DNA from: Mesorhizobium_B sp963522145
Lineage (GTDB): Bacteria; Pseudomonadota; Alphaproteobacteria; Rhizobiales; Rhizobiaceae
DNA: 64,000 nt
NCBI GenBank assembly: GCA_963522145.1
Contig: CAUQXI010000001.1
Coordinates: 186,001-250,000 of the forward strand
Direction: 5' to 3'
Shown: positions 8,257 through 17,361 of the stretch, in pieces
How the letters are laid out: the number at the start of each line of letters is the position of its first letter
Position numbering within the stretch: the stretch's first letter is position 1
The notes under the pieces: model-generated
Database searches by the model: none
What the model was told of the DNA's origin: nothing
The model's input: only the letters and a program-made list of their open reading frames with translations
Program-made: the position numbers and the translations under genes

Positions 8257-9516
8257 ATGTCGTCAAACAGCGCCGATGCAATCAACCGCGCCAATCAACA
8301 AGTCCTGACGCAGCTGTGCGCGGCGCGGCCGATGCTGGTCGGCATGGCGCAGGCGCGCGACGTGGTTCCGGGCATGCACTCGCACGTCGTTCTCCACGCC
8401 GGTCCGCCAGTGAAGTGGGAGAACATGGCGGCGGCGATGCGCGCGGCAGCCTGCGGTGGTCTGGTATTCGAGGGCCTGTGCGACACGATCGAGGATGCGG
8501 CGGAATTGGCAGGCTCCAGCGCCATAACGTTTGGTGCCGCACACGATCACAATGCCGCCGGCGCCATGGCCGGGGTCATCACTGCTTCCATGCCGGTCTT
8601 CATCGCTGAGGAGCAGAATACCGGCGCGAGGGCTTATGTCTCCGTCAACGAAGGGCTCGGCAAGGCGCTGCGTTTCGGTGCGAATGGACCGGAGGTGCTG
8701 GAGCGTCTTCGCTGGATCCGCGACGCGTTCTATCCGTTGCTCGCCCAAGCGCTGATGCATACCGGGCCGATGGATCTGAAGCTGATGGTCGCCGAGGCGC
8801 TGCGCCGTGGGGACGAGGCGCACAACCGCAACAAGGCGGCGACCAGCCAGTTCTTCCGCGAGATCGCCATCGGCCTTCTCCGGACACGCGCGCCGCACGA
8901 CGAGGTCGAGGCAGCGCTCCGCTTTATTGGCGGGAACGACCATTTCTTTCTGTCGCTGTCGATCGCCCACGCCAAGGCAGCGTCGCTGTCGGCCGAAAGC
9001 CTGCAGTGCGGCAGCATCGTCACCGTCATGGCTGGCAATGGGGTCGAGGTCGGCATCCGCATCAGCGGGCTCGGCAAACAATGGTTCACCGCGCCCGCCA
9101 GCGTCGCCAATGTCAAGCTGTTCGCCGGGCACGTGATCGAGGACGCGACGCCAACCATGGGCGATTCGTACATCACCGAAAGCATAGGACTCGGCGCTTT
9201 CGCCCTGGCTGCCGCGCCGGCGATCGCGTCTTTCATCGGCGGTACCGTCGAAGAACTTCTGGCGCGGTCCGAGACGATGCGACAGATCACGGTCGGCGAG
9301 CACACCGATTTCCGCATACCGGCGCTCGACTTCCGCGGGGTGCCCTGCGGTATAGATGTCCGCCGCGTCGTCGAGACGGGCATAGCGCCGCTGATCAACA
9401 CGGGCATCGCGTCCAAAACGCCGGGCATCGGCCAGATCGGCGCCGGCGTGCAGGAGATCCCGCTCGGCTGCTTCGAGAAGGCGCTGGCGGCCTTCGATGA
9501 GAAGGCTGCCGCATGA
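8257..9516 (+). CDS. DUF1116 (AllG/YlbE-like) family protein
   Basis: The 419-residue protein belongs to the DUF1116 family, whose E. coli member YlbE (AllG) is one subunit of the oxamate carbamoyltransferase AllFGH acting late in allantoin breakdown. Landmarks are MHSHVVLHAGPPVKWE, ITFGAAHDHNAAGAMAG, EALRRGDEAHNRN, FIGGNDHFFL, NGVEVGIRISGL and PCGIDVRRVVETGIAPLINTGI. The start at 8257 is chosen for its AAGGAT ribosome binding site. Its TGA overlaps the ATG of malonyl-CoA decarboxylase (ATGA, 9513-9516). No partner subunit genes (FdrA/AllF or YlbF/AllH) were seen nearby, so the reaction here is open; a carbamoyl- or amide-transfer step on a malonyl compound is an inference. Confidence 0.85.
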   Translation: MSSNSADAINRANQQVLTQLCAARPMLVGMAQARDVVPGMHSHVVLHAGPPVKWENMAAAMRAAACGGLVFEGLCDTIEDAAELAGSSAITFGAAHDHNAAGAMAGVITASMPVFIAEEQNTGARAYVSVNEGLGKALRFGANGPEVLERLRWIRDAFYPLLAQALMHTGPMDLKLMVAEALRRGDEAHNRNKAATSQFFREIAIGLLRTRAPHDEVEAALRFIGGNDHFFLSLSIAHAKAASLSAESLQCGSIVTVMAGNGVEVGIRISGLGKQWFTAPASVANVKLFAGHVIEDATPTMGDSYITESIGLGAFALAAAPAIASFIGGTVEELLARSETMRQITVGEHTDFRIPALDFRGVPCGIDVRRVVETGIAPLINTGIASKTPGIGQIGAGVQEIPLGCFEKALAAFDEKAAA

Positions 9517-10895
9517 GCAGCGTCGCTTTCCTGTCAGAATTGATGACGGAACTCGGCCAGCGCGGCCGCAACCTCATCTGGCGCAGCCGCGACACCAAAC
9601 GCGAGCCGGCGGAACTCTGCGACTCGCTGATGTCGCACAAGGGCGAGGTTTCCTGCTTTGTGCTTTCGGAAGCCATTCTCAACCACTGGGAACAACTGGA
9701 CAAAAACGGGCAGGCCGACTTCCTGACGATGGTCGCCGAGCGGTTTGGACCGGACAGGGAGGTTATCCTCGACGCGGCCAAAGCGGCTCAGGCCAAGCCG
9801 GATGCCGAGTTCCTCTACAATCTGCATCGGGTCAGCGAGCCGAGGGCGCAGGAACTTATCCGCCGCCTGAACCATGCGCAGAACGGCACCAAGCGGCTGG
9901 TGCGGATGCGTGAGGCGCTGCTCGGGATTGCCTCAAAAACCCCGGCGCTGAAGAACCTCGATACGGACTTCGCCCATCTCTTCACGTCTTGGTTCAATCG
10001 CGGCTTCCTCGAACTGCAGCCGATCAATTGGGACACGCCGGCGAGCGTGCTGGAAAAGATCATCCAGTACGAGGCGGTGCACGAGATCAACGGATGGGAC
10101 GAATTGCGTCGCCGCATCGCGCCGCGCGACCGCAGGCTGTTCGCCTTCTTCCATCCGCAGATGCGCGACGAACCGCTGATCTTCGTCGAGGTGGCGCTGA
10201 CGACAGAGGTTCCGGATAACATTGCCGGCCTGCTTGCATCCGTCCGCCCGGAAATCGATCCGCATTGTGCGACTACGGCGGTTTTCTACTCGATTTCCAA
10301 CTGTCAGGAGGGATTGCGCGGCGTCTCCTTCGGCAATCTGCTGATCAAGCAGGTGGTAGAAATGCTGCGCGCCGAACTGCCGAACCTGCGCAATTTCGTG
10401 ACGCTGTCGCCGGTGCCCGGGTTCGGCCGCTGGCTTGATCGTCTGCGCAAGGACGAGGCGCAGCAGATGCTTGCCGCTGCAGAGAAGGAAACGCTGAGCC
10501 TGCTCGACGGCGAAGGGTGGCGTGAAAGCCGTGAGACGCAGCAGACGGTGGCGCCGCTGTTGCAGGGGCTGGCGTCCTACTACTTTCTCGAGGAACGCGA
10601 TCCGCGCGGGCGTCCGTTGGATCCCGTTGCCCGCTTCCACCTCGGCAATGGAGCAGGGCTGGACGCGATCCATGCCTTCGCCGACACATCGAAGAAGGGG
10701 CGCGCCGAAGCTTACTGCCTGATGGTGAATTACCGCTACACGGCCTCCGAGATCGAGGCCAACCACGAATCCTACGCCGAGCGTGGGACAGTTCCCGCTT
10801 CTCCAGCGGTAAAGACAACGCTTAGAAGGTTCCTGACGCGGTCGCGAAACAGCCTGCCAGCAACCCTCAAGTCAGATCAAGATCATGTCGCATAA
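9513..10895 (+). CDS. matA: malonyl-CoA decarboxylase
   Basis: The 460-residue enzyme would decarboxylate malonyl-CoA to acetyl-CoA. It shows the helical N-terminal domain and the C-terminal GNAT-fold domain of the family: INWDTPASVLEKIIQYEAVHEI, FAFFHPQMRDEPLIFVEVALT, TTAVFYSISNCQEGLRGVSFG, FVTLSPVPGFGRWL (the catalytic region with an essential Ser), DPVARFHLGNGAGL and MVNYRYTASEIEANHESYAE. The length matches bacterial MatA proteins. The start overlaps the DUF1116 stop, and its own stop overlaps the synthetase start by 11 nt, so the three genes form one translationally coupled unit. MatA and MatB together turn malonate into acetyl-CoA. Confidence 0.94.
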   Translation: MSSVAFLSELMTELGQRGRNLIWRSRDTKREPAELCDSLMSHKGEVSCFVLSEAILNHWEQLDKNGQADFLTMVAERFGPDREVILDAAKAAQAKPDAEFLYNLHRVSEPRAQELIRRLNHAQNGTKRLVRMREALLGIASKTPALKNLDTDFAHLFTSWFNRGFLELQPINWDTPASVLEKIIQYEAVHEINGWDELRRRIAPRDRRLFAFFHPQMRDEPLIFVEVALTTEVPDNIAGLLASVRPEIDPHCATTAVFYSISNCQEGLRGVSFGNLLIKQVVEMLRAELPNLRNFVTLSPVPGFGRWLDRLRKDEAQQMLAAAEKETLSLLDGEGWRESRETQQTVAPLLQGLASYYFLEERDPRGRPLDPVARFHLGNGAGLDAIHAFADTSKKGRAEAYCLMVNYRYTASEIEANHESYAERGTVPASPAVKTTLRRFLTRSRNSLPATLKSDQDHVA

Positions 10896-12399
10896 TCTCT
10901 ATTCTCAGGTATTTTCGAAACTCTCCGATCTCGATGCGCCGTTCATGCGCATGGCAGACGGGCGGGTCGTCACCTATCGCGAAGCGGCGGTCCTTTCGGC
11001 GCAGTATGCGAATGTTCTGCGCGCCGGCGGCGTCGTGATCGGCGATCGCGTGGCCGCACAGGTGGAAAAGTCGCCGGAAGCAATCATCCTTTATCTCGCC
11101 TGCCTGCGCGTCGGTGCCGCGTTCCTGCCGCTCAATACAGCCTACACGAGGGCTGAACTCGACTATTTCATCGGCGATGCTGCGCCGCATATCTTCGTCT
11201 GCGATCCGAAGAGCGAGGCCGAACTTGGCCCCCTTTGTGAAAGGCTCGGGGTGGCCAGCCTGCTGACGCTCGGGACGAAGGATGACGGCAGCCTGCCGCA
11301 AATGGCACGCGGTGCGGACGGGGACTACGATACGGCGGCGGTCGAGGCCTCCGATCTCGCCGCCATGCTCTACACGTCGGGCACGACGGGACGCTCGAAG
11401 GGCGCGATGCTTACCCATGCCAACCTGTCATCGAATGCGCGAACGCTGGTCGAATACTGGCAGTTCACAAAGGACGACGTGCTGCTCCACGCGCTGCCGA
11501 TCTTCCACACGCATGGCCTCTTCGTCGCGACCAATGTCGTCCTGTTTTCCGGCGCATCGATGATCTTCCTGCCGAAATTCGATGTCGAGGCAATCCGAAG
11601 GGAACTGCCGATTGCGACTGCGCTGATGGGCGTGCCGACCTTCTACACGCGTCTCGTCAAGGAAAGCTGGCTGACCCGTGAGAACACCAACCATATGCGG
11701 CTGTTCATCTCCGGCTCGGCGCCGCTGCTCGCCGAAACGCATCGCCAGTGGACGAGCCGCACGGGGCATCACATCCTCGAACGCTACGGCATGACCGAGA
11801 CCAACATGATCACTTCGAACCCGTATGACGGCGAGCGGATCCCAGGCGCGGTCGGCTTCCCGTTGCCGGGCGTGAATGTCCGCATAACCGATCTGGAAAG
11901 CGGCGAGAGCCTGCCGGCCGACAACGTCGGCATGATCGAGGTTAAGGGGCCGAACGTCTTCAAGGGCTACTGGCGCATGCCGGACAAGACCAAGGCGGAG
12001 TTCCGCGACGATGGCTACTTCATCACCGGCGATCTCGGTGTCGTCGATGATCGCGGCTATGTCTCGATCGTCGGGCGCAACAAGGACCTCGTCATCACCG
12101 GCGGCTACAATGTCTATCCGAAGGAAATCGAGACCGAGATCGATGGGCTCGCCGGCGTGAACGAGAGCGCCGTGATCGGCTTGCCGCATTCGGATTTCGG
12201 AGAGGCGGTGACGGCAGTCGTGGTGCTCGATCCGGGAGTGAAGCTGACCGAGAACGATGTGCTGGAGGCGCTTGATGGACGGCTGGCGAAATACAAGCTG
12301 CCGAAGCGCGTAGTCTTCGCCGAGACCTTGCCGCGCAACACGATGGGCAAGGTGCTGAAGGCCGAAATCCGCAAGGAACACGAGACCCTCTACCGGTAA
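10885..12399 (+). CDS. matB: malonyl-CoA synthetase
   Basis: The 504-residue acyl-adenylate-forming enzyme would make malonyl-CoA from malonate, ATP and CoA. The AMP-binding signature LYTSGTTGRSKGAM is near residue 155, then ALPIFHTHGLF, the RYGMTETNM motif, FITGDLGVVDDRGYVSIVGR and the C-terminal lysine region PRNTMGKVLKAEIRK. The order and length fit MatB, and the overlap with malonyl-CoA decarboxylase makes malonate the most likely acid. No MatC transporter gene adjoins it, so the malonate is probably made inside the cell rather than imported. Confidence 0.92.
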   Translation: MSHNLYSQVFSKLSDLDAPFMRMADGRVVTYREAAVLSAQYANVLRAGGVVIGDRVAAQVEKSPEAIILYLACLRVGAAFLPLNTAYTRAELDYFIGDAAPHIFVCDPKSEAELGPLCERLGVASLLTLGTKDDGSLPQMARGADGDYDTAAVEASDLAAMLYTSGTTGRSKGAMLTHANLSSNARTLVEYWQFTKDDVLLHALPIFHTHGLFVATNVVLFSGASMIFLPKFDVEAIRRELPIATALMGVPTFYTRLVKESWLTRENTNHMRLFISGSAPLLAETHRQWTSRTGHHILERYGMTETNMITSNPYDGERIPGAVGFPLPGVNVRITDLESGESLPADNVGMIEVKGPNVFKGYWRMPDKTKAEFRDDGYFITGDLGVVDDRGYVSIVGRNKDLVITGGYNVYPKEIETEIDGLAGVNESAVIGLPHSDFGEAVTAVVVLDPGVKLTENDVLEALDGRLAKYKLPKRVVFAETLPRNTMGKVLKAEIRKEHETLYR

Positions 12400-12480
12400 G
12401 GCGAGAGGTCGGCCGGCCGGCTTGCCCCCCGGCATGCGCCCGCCCGGCACCACGCACTGAACAACAACAGGAGTTTTGAG

Positions 12481-13728
12481 ATGACAGGATCGCGCCTGAA
12501 AATCGTCATCGCGGGTGCCGGGCTCGGCGGCATGGCCGCAGCGATCGCGCTGCGCCGCGCCGGGCACGCTGTGGAGATCGTCGAGAAGGCGCCGGCCCTC
12601 GGCGTCGTCGGAGCAGGCATCCAGCAGGGTCCGAACGCCTCGCGTCTGCTGCAGGCCTGGGGCGTCGTCGACCACTTCAAGGGCCGCGGTGTGAAGGCGC
12701 AGGCCGCCGTGCGCCGCCGCTGGGACACCGGCGAAGTGCTCGGCGAGATGCCGATGGGCGACGAGCTGGAAAAGCAGATCGGCGCCTCCTACTGGTGCCT
12801 GCATCGCGCCGACCTGCACGATGCACTGGTCGCCGTGGCGAGTGGCGAGGAGGGGCCCGGCCAGCCGGTAGAAATACGTCTTGGCCACGGCGTCGCTGAC
12901 GTTGTCTCGACGGGACCGGACAAGGCGACCATCCGCCTCGACAATGGGGATGAGGTCAGCGGCGATGTCATCGTCGGCGCCGAAGGCATCCGCTCGGTGA
13001 TCCGCAAGAGCCTGTTCGGCGAGGTGAAGACCAATTTCAGCGGCCGCATCGTCAATCGCCACATCATCGATATCACCAAGATCAAGGATGATCCGGAGCT
13101 CGGCGAAATCCTCGGACGACCGGTGCAGACGATCTGGCTCGGCCCAAGCGGCAGCGCGCTGATCCATCCGATCTGGGCCGGCAACGGCATTTATCTCGGA
13201 GCCACCCGCGCCGGCATCCCGGACTCGGAAGCGATCTGGACGGAGAACACCGACAAGGAAAAGCTGCGGCGTGAGTTCACGGGCTGGGACCCACGCCTGC
13301 TGCGCCTGATGGCAATGGCCGACAATGTCACCGGCTATGGCCTGCACGATCTCGTGCCGATGGAGAAGTGGTCGAAGGATCGCGTCGTGCTGCTGGGCGA
13401 TGCCTGCCACGCCATGCTGCCGTTCCAGGCGCAGGGTGCTGGCCAGGCGGTGGAGGACGGCGCGGTGCTTGCCGAAACGCTGACGCACGTCGCAAACTCC
13501 GACGTGCCGGCCGCGCTCGAAGCCTATGCCGAGCGCCGCAAGCCGCGCACGCTCAAGGTGCAGCAGGCGTCGCGCTACAATGCCGATCTTTGGCACATGC
13601 CCGACGGCGAAGGACAGCGCGCGCGCGACAAGGGTTTGAGGACTGGATCGAGCGATTTTGAGAGCTATGCCTGGCTCTGGAAGGCCGGTCCGGACGGGGC
13701 GCCGACGCCGCAGCCGGCGGTCGCCTGA
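12481..13728 (+). CDS. FAD-dependent aromatic-ring monooxygenase
   Basis: The 415-residue flavoprotein resembles single-component NAD(P)H-dependent hydroxylases such as salicylate hydroxylase and 6-hydroxynicotinate 3-monooxygenase (NicC). It has the FAD-binding motif IVIAGAGLGGMAAAIALRRAGH (GxGxxG) at residues 8-29, the second FAD/NAD(P)H motif DVIVGAEGIRSVIR near 160 and the third FAD motif RVVLLGDACHAMLPFQAQGAGQAVEDG near 300. It lies 81 bp after matB on the same strand. Together with a NicX-like ring-cleaving enzyme 7 kb away, ring hydroxylation of an N-heteroaromatic is plausible, though the substrate cannot be read from sequence. Confidence 0.87.
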   Translation: MTGSRLKIVIAGAGLGGMAAAIALRRAGHAVEIVEKAPALGVVGAGIQQGPNASRLLQAWGVVDHFKGRGVKAQAAVRRRWDTGEVLGEMPMGDELEKQIGASYWCLHRADLHDALVAVASGEEGPGQPVEIRLGHGVADVVSTGPDKATIRLDNGDEVSGDVIVGAEGIRSVIRKSLFGEVKTNFSGRIVNRHIIDITKIKDDPELGEILGRPVQTIWLGPSGSALIHPIWAGNGIYLGATRAGIPDSEAIWTENTDKEKLRREFTGWDPRLLRLMAMADNVTGYGLHDLVPMEKWSKDRVVLLGDACHAMLPFQAQGAGQAVEDGAVLAETLTHVANSDVPAALEAYAERRKPRTLKVQQASRYNADLWHMPDGEGQRARDKGLRTGSSDFESYAWLWKAGPDGAPTPQPAVA

Positions 13729-13745
13729 CCAGGGCTTGACCATTG

Positions 13746-14933
13746 ATGAGCAGGCAGTCGGCCGTGGAACGGATCGAGGCGAGCCACAGGCTTGCCTCGG
13801 ATGACAGGCTCCACGCCTTCACGGTGCTGAACGCGGAGCCGTTTGTTTCCAGGCCGGACCTACCGTTGGATGGCGTCGCCGTTGGCGTAAAGGATCTCTA
13901 CGACACTGCCGCCCTGGTCACGACCTATGGGTCGCCGATCTACAAGGACAATGTGCCGGCAAAGGATGCCTGGCTCGTCGGTCGCTTGAAAGAGCTCGGC
14001 GCTTACGTGCTCGGCAAAACGGTGACGACGGAGTTTGCGTGGCGCCATGCCGGGCCGACGGTCAATCCGCATCATCCGGCGCACACGCCGGGTGGTTCGT
14101 CGAGCGGTTCGGCGGCGGCGGTGGCCGCCGGCATCGTGCCGATTGCGCTCGGGACACAGACCTTCGGCTCGATCATCCGACCGGCGGCCTTCTGCGGCAT
14201 CGTCGGTTTCAAGCCGAGCTATGGTGTCCTACCGCTTGAGGGAGTGCACCCGCTGAGCCAGTCGCTCGATCATGCGGGATATCTCGGCCAGTCGGTGAAG
14301 ATGATCGAGAAGGTACATGGGCATGTCGTCGGAGGTTCCGCTGAGGCCGCGCGGCGAGGCAAACGCATCAGGCTGATCCGAGGGCCGTATTGGGGGCAGG
14401 CGTCCGACACCCAGAAGTTGACCGTCGAAGCGTCGGCGAGGCGCTTGGAGCATGCCGGTTACGAGGTTGTCGCGCAGGAATTGCCGCCTCAGTTTGACGA
14501 CGCGCTTGCGTTGGCCGAGGCGGTTCTCGCCTACGAATCCGACACGAATTTCGGTTCGTTGGTCGCGCGGCACAGAGATCTAGTCAGCGCCCATCTCCGT
14601 GATCTTGTTCGAAAAGGCGAGGCGATCGCCGAGGTGGATTACCGCGACGTGCTGGTTGCCCGCGACGAGCTCAAGTATCAGTTTGCGCGGGAGATGGACG
14701 GATTTGACGCCGTACTCAGCCTGCCGGCGCTTGGTGAGGCGCCACTGCTCTCCGAAAGTACAGGCAATGCTGCGCCTTGCGTGTTGTGGACGTTGCTTGG
14801 CCTGCCGGCGGTCACTTTGCCGTCCGCCATGGGCGAGAACGGCCTGCCGCTCGGCATCCAATTGATCGGGATGGAAGGGCGCGATTTCGCGCTGCTCGAT
14901 CTCGCTGCCGATGTCGAAGCTTATATCCGATAA
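13746..14933 (+). CDS. short amidase-signature hydrolase
   Basis: The 395-residue protein is an amidase-signature serine hydrolase of the short type. The Ser-cisSer-Lys triad is present: Lys in VGVKDLYDT (about residue 50), the glycine/serine-rich GGSSSGSAAAVAAGI near 120, and the nucleophile in ALGTQTFGSIIRPAAFCG. A TTG at 13743 precedes ATG 13746; I take the ATG. It ends convergently with the amidohydrolase gene, the two overlapping by 13 bp at 14921-14933. In this context a ring-opening or chain-shortening product such as a monoamide (malonamate-like) is a reasonable guess. Confidence 0.85.
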   Translation: MSRQSAVERIEASHRLASDDRLHAFTVLNAEPFVSRPDLPLDGVAVGVKDLYDTAALVTTYGSPIYKDNVPAKDAWLVGRLKELGAYVLGKTVTTEFAWRHAGPTVNPHHPAHTPGGSSSGSAAAVAAGIVPIALGTQTFGSIIRPAAFCGIVGFKPSYGVLPLEGVHPLSQSLDHAGYLGQSVKMIEKVHGHVVGGSAEAARRGKRIRLIRGPYWGQASDTQKLTVEASARRLEHAGYEVVAQELPPQFDDALALAEAVLAYESDTNFGSLVARHRDLVSAHLRDLVRKGEAIAEVDYRDVLVARDELKYQFAREMDGFDAVLSLPALGEAPLLSESTGNAAPCVLWTLLGLPAVTLPSAMGENGLPLGIQLIGMEGRDFALLDLAADVEAYIR

Positions 14934-15817
14934 AAGCGCTCCGCCGTCTTTGCGAACATCTGCTCGCGTTCATCTGCGCTGAAATCCCTGGTGATCTCGT
15001 CATAGGCGTCGAAGAGTGTTTCGAAGCTGCTGTAGAGCTTGTCGACGGGGAAGTTGCTGCCGAACATGACGCGGTTCGGGCCGAAGGTCTCGATCATGGT
15101 GAAGATGTAAGGTCGGATCGATTCCACCGTCCATTTATGGTCGACCATGCCGAGGCCGGAAATCTTGATGCAGACCTGATCCAGCTCGGCCAGGCGTCGA
15201 AGACCTCCGCGCCAGTTTTTAAGGTCCTCGAACCCGCGATCAACCGGCATGCCGGAATGGTCGATGACGACCGGCGTCTTCTCGTTCTGGCGGAACAGCT
15301 GACAGGCCTGCTCCATCTGGCCCCAATAGACCTGAAGATCGAAGCTCAGCCCGTAACGGACGAAATGTGCGAAATTCTCCAGCCAGGTTGGGTGTTCGAG
15401 ATAGTTCTGCGGCGCATAGACCTTGCTCATGTCGGCGTGCCAGTTGATCATCTGGCGGATGCCGCGCACGTTCTTGAACGAGCTATGGCGCTCCATCACA
15501 GCCTGCGCATCGTCCTTGTGCATCTCGACCTTGGCGACGATCGCATGCGGATAACCGTGCTTGTCGGAAATGTTCTGCAGCCATTCGGTCTCATCGACGG
15601 CTTTCGCCGGATCGGCGCCAGCCTCGACATGCACCGATTTGACGACATTGTGGTGGCCGAAGCCAGCGAGATAGCGGTCGATGGTGAAGTTGTCGGTTAT
15701 CGGCGTGACGTCACCGCAGATCGACGGCCCGACCGGGCGGTTGGCAAGCCACGGATAGTGAATGTCGTTGAGGTTCCAGAGATGGTGATGGGCGTCCACG
15801 ATACGCAGCTTCGACAC
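14921..15817 (-). CDS. TIM-barrel metal-dependent hydrolase (amidohydrolase 2 / COG3618 lactonase-like)
   Basis: The 298-residue protein begins LRIVDAHHHLWNLNDIHYPWL, the HxH metal-binding strand of amidohydrolase-related TIM barrels, and follows the pattern of COG3618 proteins such as L-fuconolactonase (VHVEAG, GIRQMINWH, PVVIDHSGMP, RVMFGSNFPVD). Members hydrolyse sugar lactones; related proteins decarboxylate hydroxylated aromatic acids. It is the last gene of the leftward operon 18975-14921 and overlaps the convergent amidase by 13 bp. Hydrolysis of a lactone or cyclic amide made by ring cleavage is likely. Confidence 0.85.
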   Translation of the reverse strand: MSKLRIVDAHHHLWNLNDIHYPWLANRPVGPSICGDVTPITDNFTIDRYLAGFGHHNVVKSVHVEAGADPAKAVDETEWLQNISDKHGYPHAIVAKVEMHKDDAQAVMERHSSFKNVRGIRQMINWHADMSKVYAPQNYLEHPTWLENFAHFVRYGLSFDLQVYWGQMEQACQLFRQNEKTPVVIDHSGMPVDRGFEDLKNWRGGLRRLAELDQVCIKISGLGMVDHKWTVESIRPYIFTMIETFGPNRVMFGSNFPVDKLYSSFETLFDAYDEITRDFSADEREQMFAKTAERFYRI

Positions 15818-15916
15818 GACGGTAGCTTCCCCTTTTCGACAGGAGGAGCTTTTCGCATTGGCTTGGCGAGAACAAAGACATAAGCGTTCCCGCCATAACC
15901 AACGGGAATGTTGCGG

Positions 15917-16546
15917 CTAGCGCTTCGTGAAAGGTTCGCGTGGCGTCGGCGCGTGCAGTATGTCGCCACGCGTGAGATAGAGCGGGCCGCCGATGCGACC
16001 AAGCGGGCGATACGCTGTCGGATCGATGCGGTCACCGCGCCAGATTGCCGGGTCGACGTGGAAGCAGATGACCGTGCCGATGATCAGCCGGTGCGCATCA
16101 TCGTCGCCGACCTCGAGGATGCGGTCGAGCCTGCACTCCATCGCGATGGCCGAACCCGCCACGAATGGCGTCTCGATCATCTCGGCCGCCTGCATGTCGA
16201 TGCCGATCTCGTCCACCTCGCTGGTGCCGTGCGGATATTGATAGGCGCTGGCGACCACAGGCTCGATCTTTTCCGGCGTCGCCGAACTCACGCAAAACTC
16301 GCCGCGCGCCGTGATATTCGTTAGCGTGTCCTTCAGGAATTCCGTGCCCGGGCCGACGCTGATCAGCACTTTCGGTGGTGTGTAACTGATAAAGGTGTAG
16401 CTGCTGAACGGCGCGAGATTGACCTGGCCGGACGGCTGCAAGCTCGACACCCAGGCAATCGGACGTGGCGTTACCGTCGCAGAGATCAGCTTATAAGCTT
16501 GGCCGGAGGTCAGGCCTTGGACCGGAAACGACAACATTTCCGTCAT
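15917..16546 (-). CDS. flavin reductase-like FMN-binding protein (DIM6/NTAB)
   Basis: The 209-residue protein has the split-barrel flavin reductase domain: SATVTPRPIAWVSSLQPSGQVNLAPFS near the N-terminus (FMN-binding TPRPIAWVS and NLAPFS elements), RGEFCVSSA, and LIIGTVICFHVDP toward the C-terminus. Such proteins supply reduced flavin to two-component oxygenases or act as oxidoreductases themselves. It sits 2 bp after the enoyl-CoA hydratase gene in the same leftward operon. No two-component flavin oxygenase was recognised in the window, so its partner could be encoded elsewhere. Confidence 0.85.
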   Translation of the reverse strand: MTEMLSFPVQGLTSGQAYKLISATVTPRPIAWVSSLQPSGQVNLAPFSSYTFISYTPPKVLISVGPGTEFLKDTLTNITARGEFCVSSATPEKIEPVVASAYQYPHGTSEVDEIGIDMQAAEMIETPFVAGSAIAMECRLDRILEVGDDDAHRLIIGTVICFHVDPAIWRGDRIDPTAYRPLGRIGGPLYLTRGDILHAPTPREPFTKR

Positions 16547-16548
16547 CT

Positions 16549-17346
16549 TTAGCGAGCCTTGAAAGGGCGGGCCGGGCGTTTTTCCGCAAAGGCTTGCACG
16601 GCTTCCTGAAAATCCTCGGTGAGGTGCAGGTTCAGCGGCTCGGCGTGGAAGGCCACCTCACGAACCAGCTTCATGAAGTGCCATCGCCGCATGCGCACGG
16701 TCGCGCGTACGCTGAGAGGCGGGTTGGCCGCGAGTTCGCGGGCCAGCTCGAGCGCGGTCGCCATCACCTCGCCGGCGGGCGAGATGCGAGCGAAAAGCCC
16801 GGCATCCTTTGCTTCGGACGCGGTAAAGGGGCGTCCTGTCATGCAGACATCGTCCGCAAAGGCGCCGCAGCCGCGTGCCCGCATAAGCGCCCAGTGGCGG
16901 TAGCCACCAAGCCCGCGCGGCGTTTCGGTGACTTGAAGCTTTGCCGCTGGATCGGAGACGATAAGATCGCAATCGAGCGCCAGTCCGAGGCCAAGGCCAA
17001 GCACGTTGCCATGCAGGGCGGCAATTGCCGGCTTGTGGTTGGCGGAATGCGAGAAGAGTTCGAAGAAGGGGTGGCCGACGCTCATTTGGTCACGCGTCGC
17101 GGCCAGTTCTTCCGGACTTGCCATCTGACTCTCGCGAACGTCAGCGCCGCTGCAAAAGGATTTGCCTTGGCCCGAGAGTATGGCGACGTCGGCCAAACCA
17201 TCGCGGTCGAAGCGATCAATGGTGCGGGCGAAATCCTCGATCAGAGCGCGGGTCAGCGCATTGTGCTTGTCGGCTCGCCTGATCTCGATGCTCGCGATGC
17301 GATCCTCGACCTCATAGCTGATGCTACCGCCGGATGCCTGCTCCAT
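16549..17346 (-). CDS. enoyl-CoA hydratase/isomerase (crotonase) family protein
   Basis: The 265-residue crotonase-fold protein shows the N-terminal strand ISYEVEDRIASIEIRRADKHNAL, the first oxyanion-hole segment ILSGQGKSFCSGADVRE and the second, AIAALHGNVLGLGLGLALDCDLIV, followed by TETPRGLGG. The usual second glutamate position is not conserved in the classical hydratase form, so isomerase, hydrolase or decarboxylase activity on an acyl-CoA is equally possible. It lies 15 bp after the GMC oxidoreductase and 2 bp before the flavin reductase, which makes it part of the leftward operon. Confidence 0.87.
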   Translation of the reverse strand: MEQASGGSISYEVEDRIASIEIRRADKHNALTRALIEDFARTIDRFDRDGLADVAILSGQGKSFCSGADVRESQMASPEELAATRDQMSVGHPFFELFSHSANHKPAIAALHGNVLGLGLGLALDCDLIVSDPAAKLQVTETPRGLGGYRHWALMRARGCGAFADDVCMTGRPFTASEAKDAGLFARISPAGEVMATALELARELAANPPLSVRATVRMRRWHFMKLVREVAFHAEPLNLHLTEDFQEAVQAFAEKRPARPFKAR

Positions 17347-17361
17347 CTATCTCTCCCGACT

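Noticed and set aside
11428..13743. 771-codon minus-strand open frame over matB and the FAD monooxygenase
   Set aside because: It is the complement of two clear enzymes, with arginine/histidine-rich composition typical of shadows.
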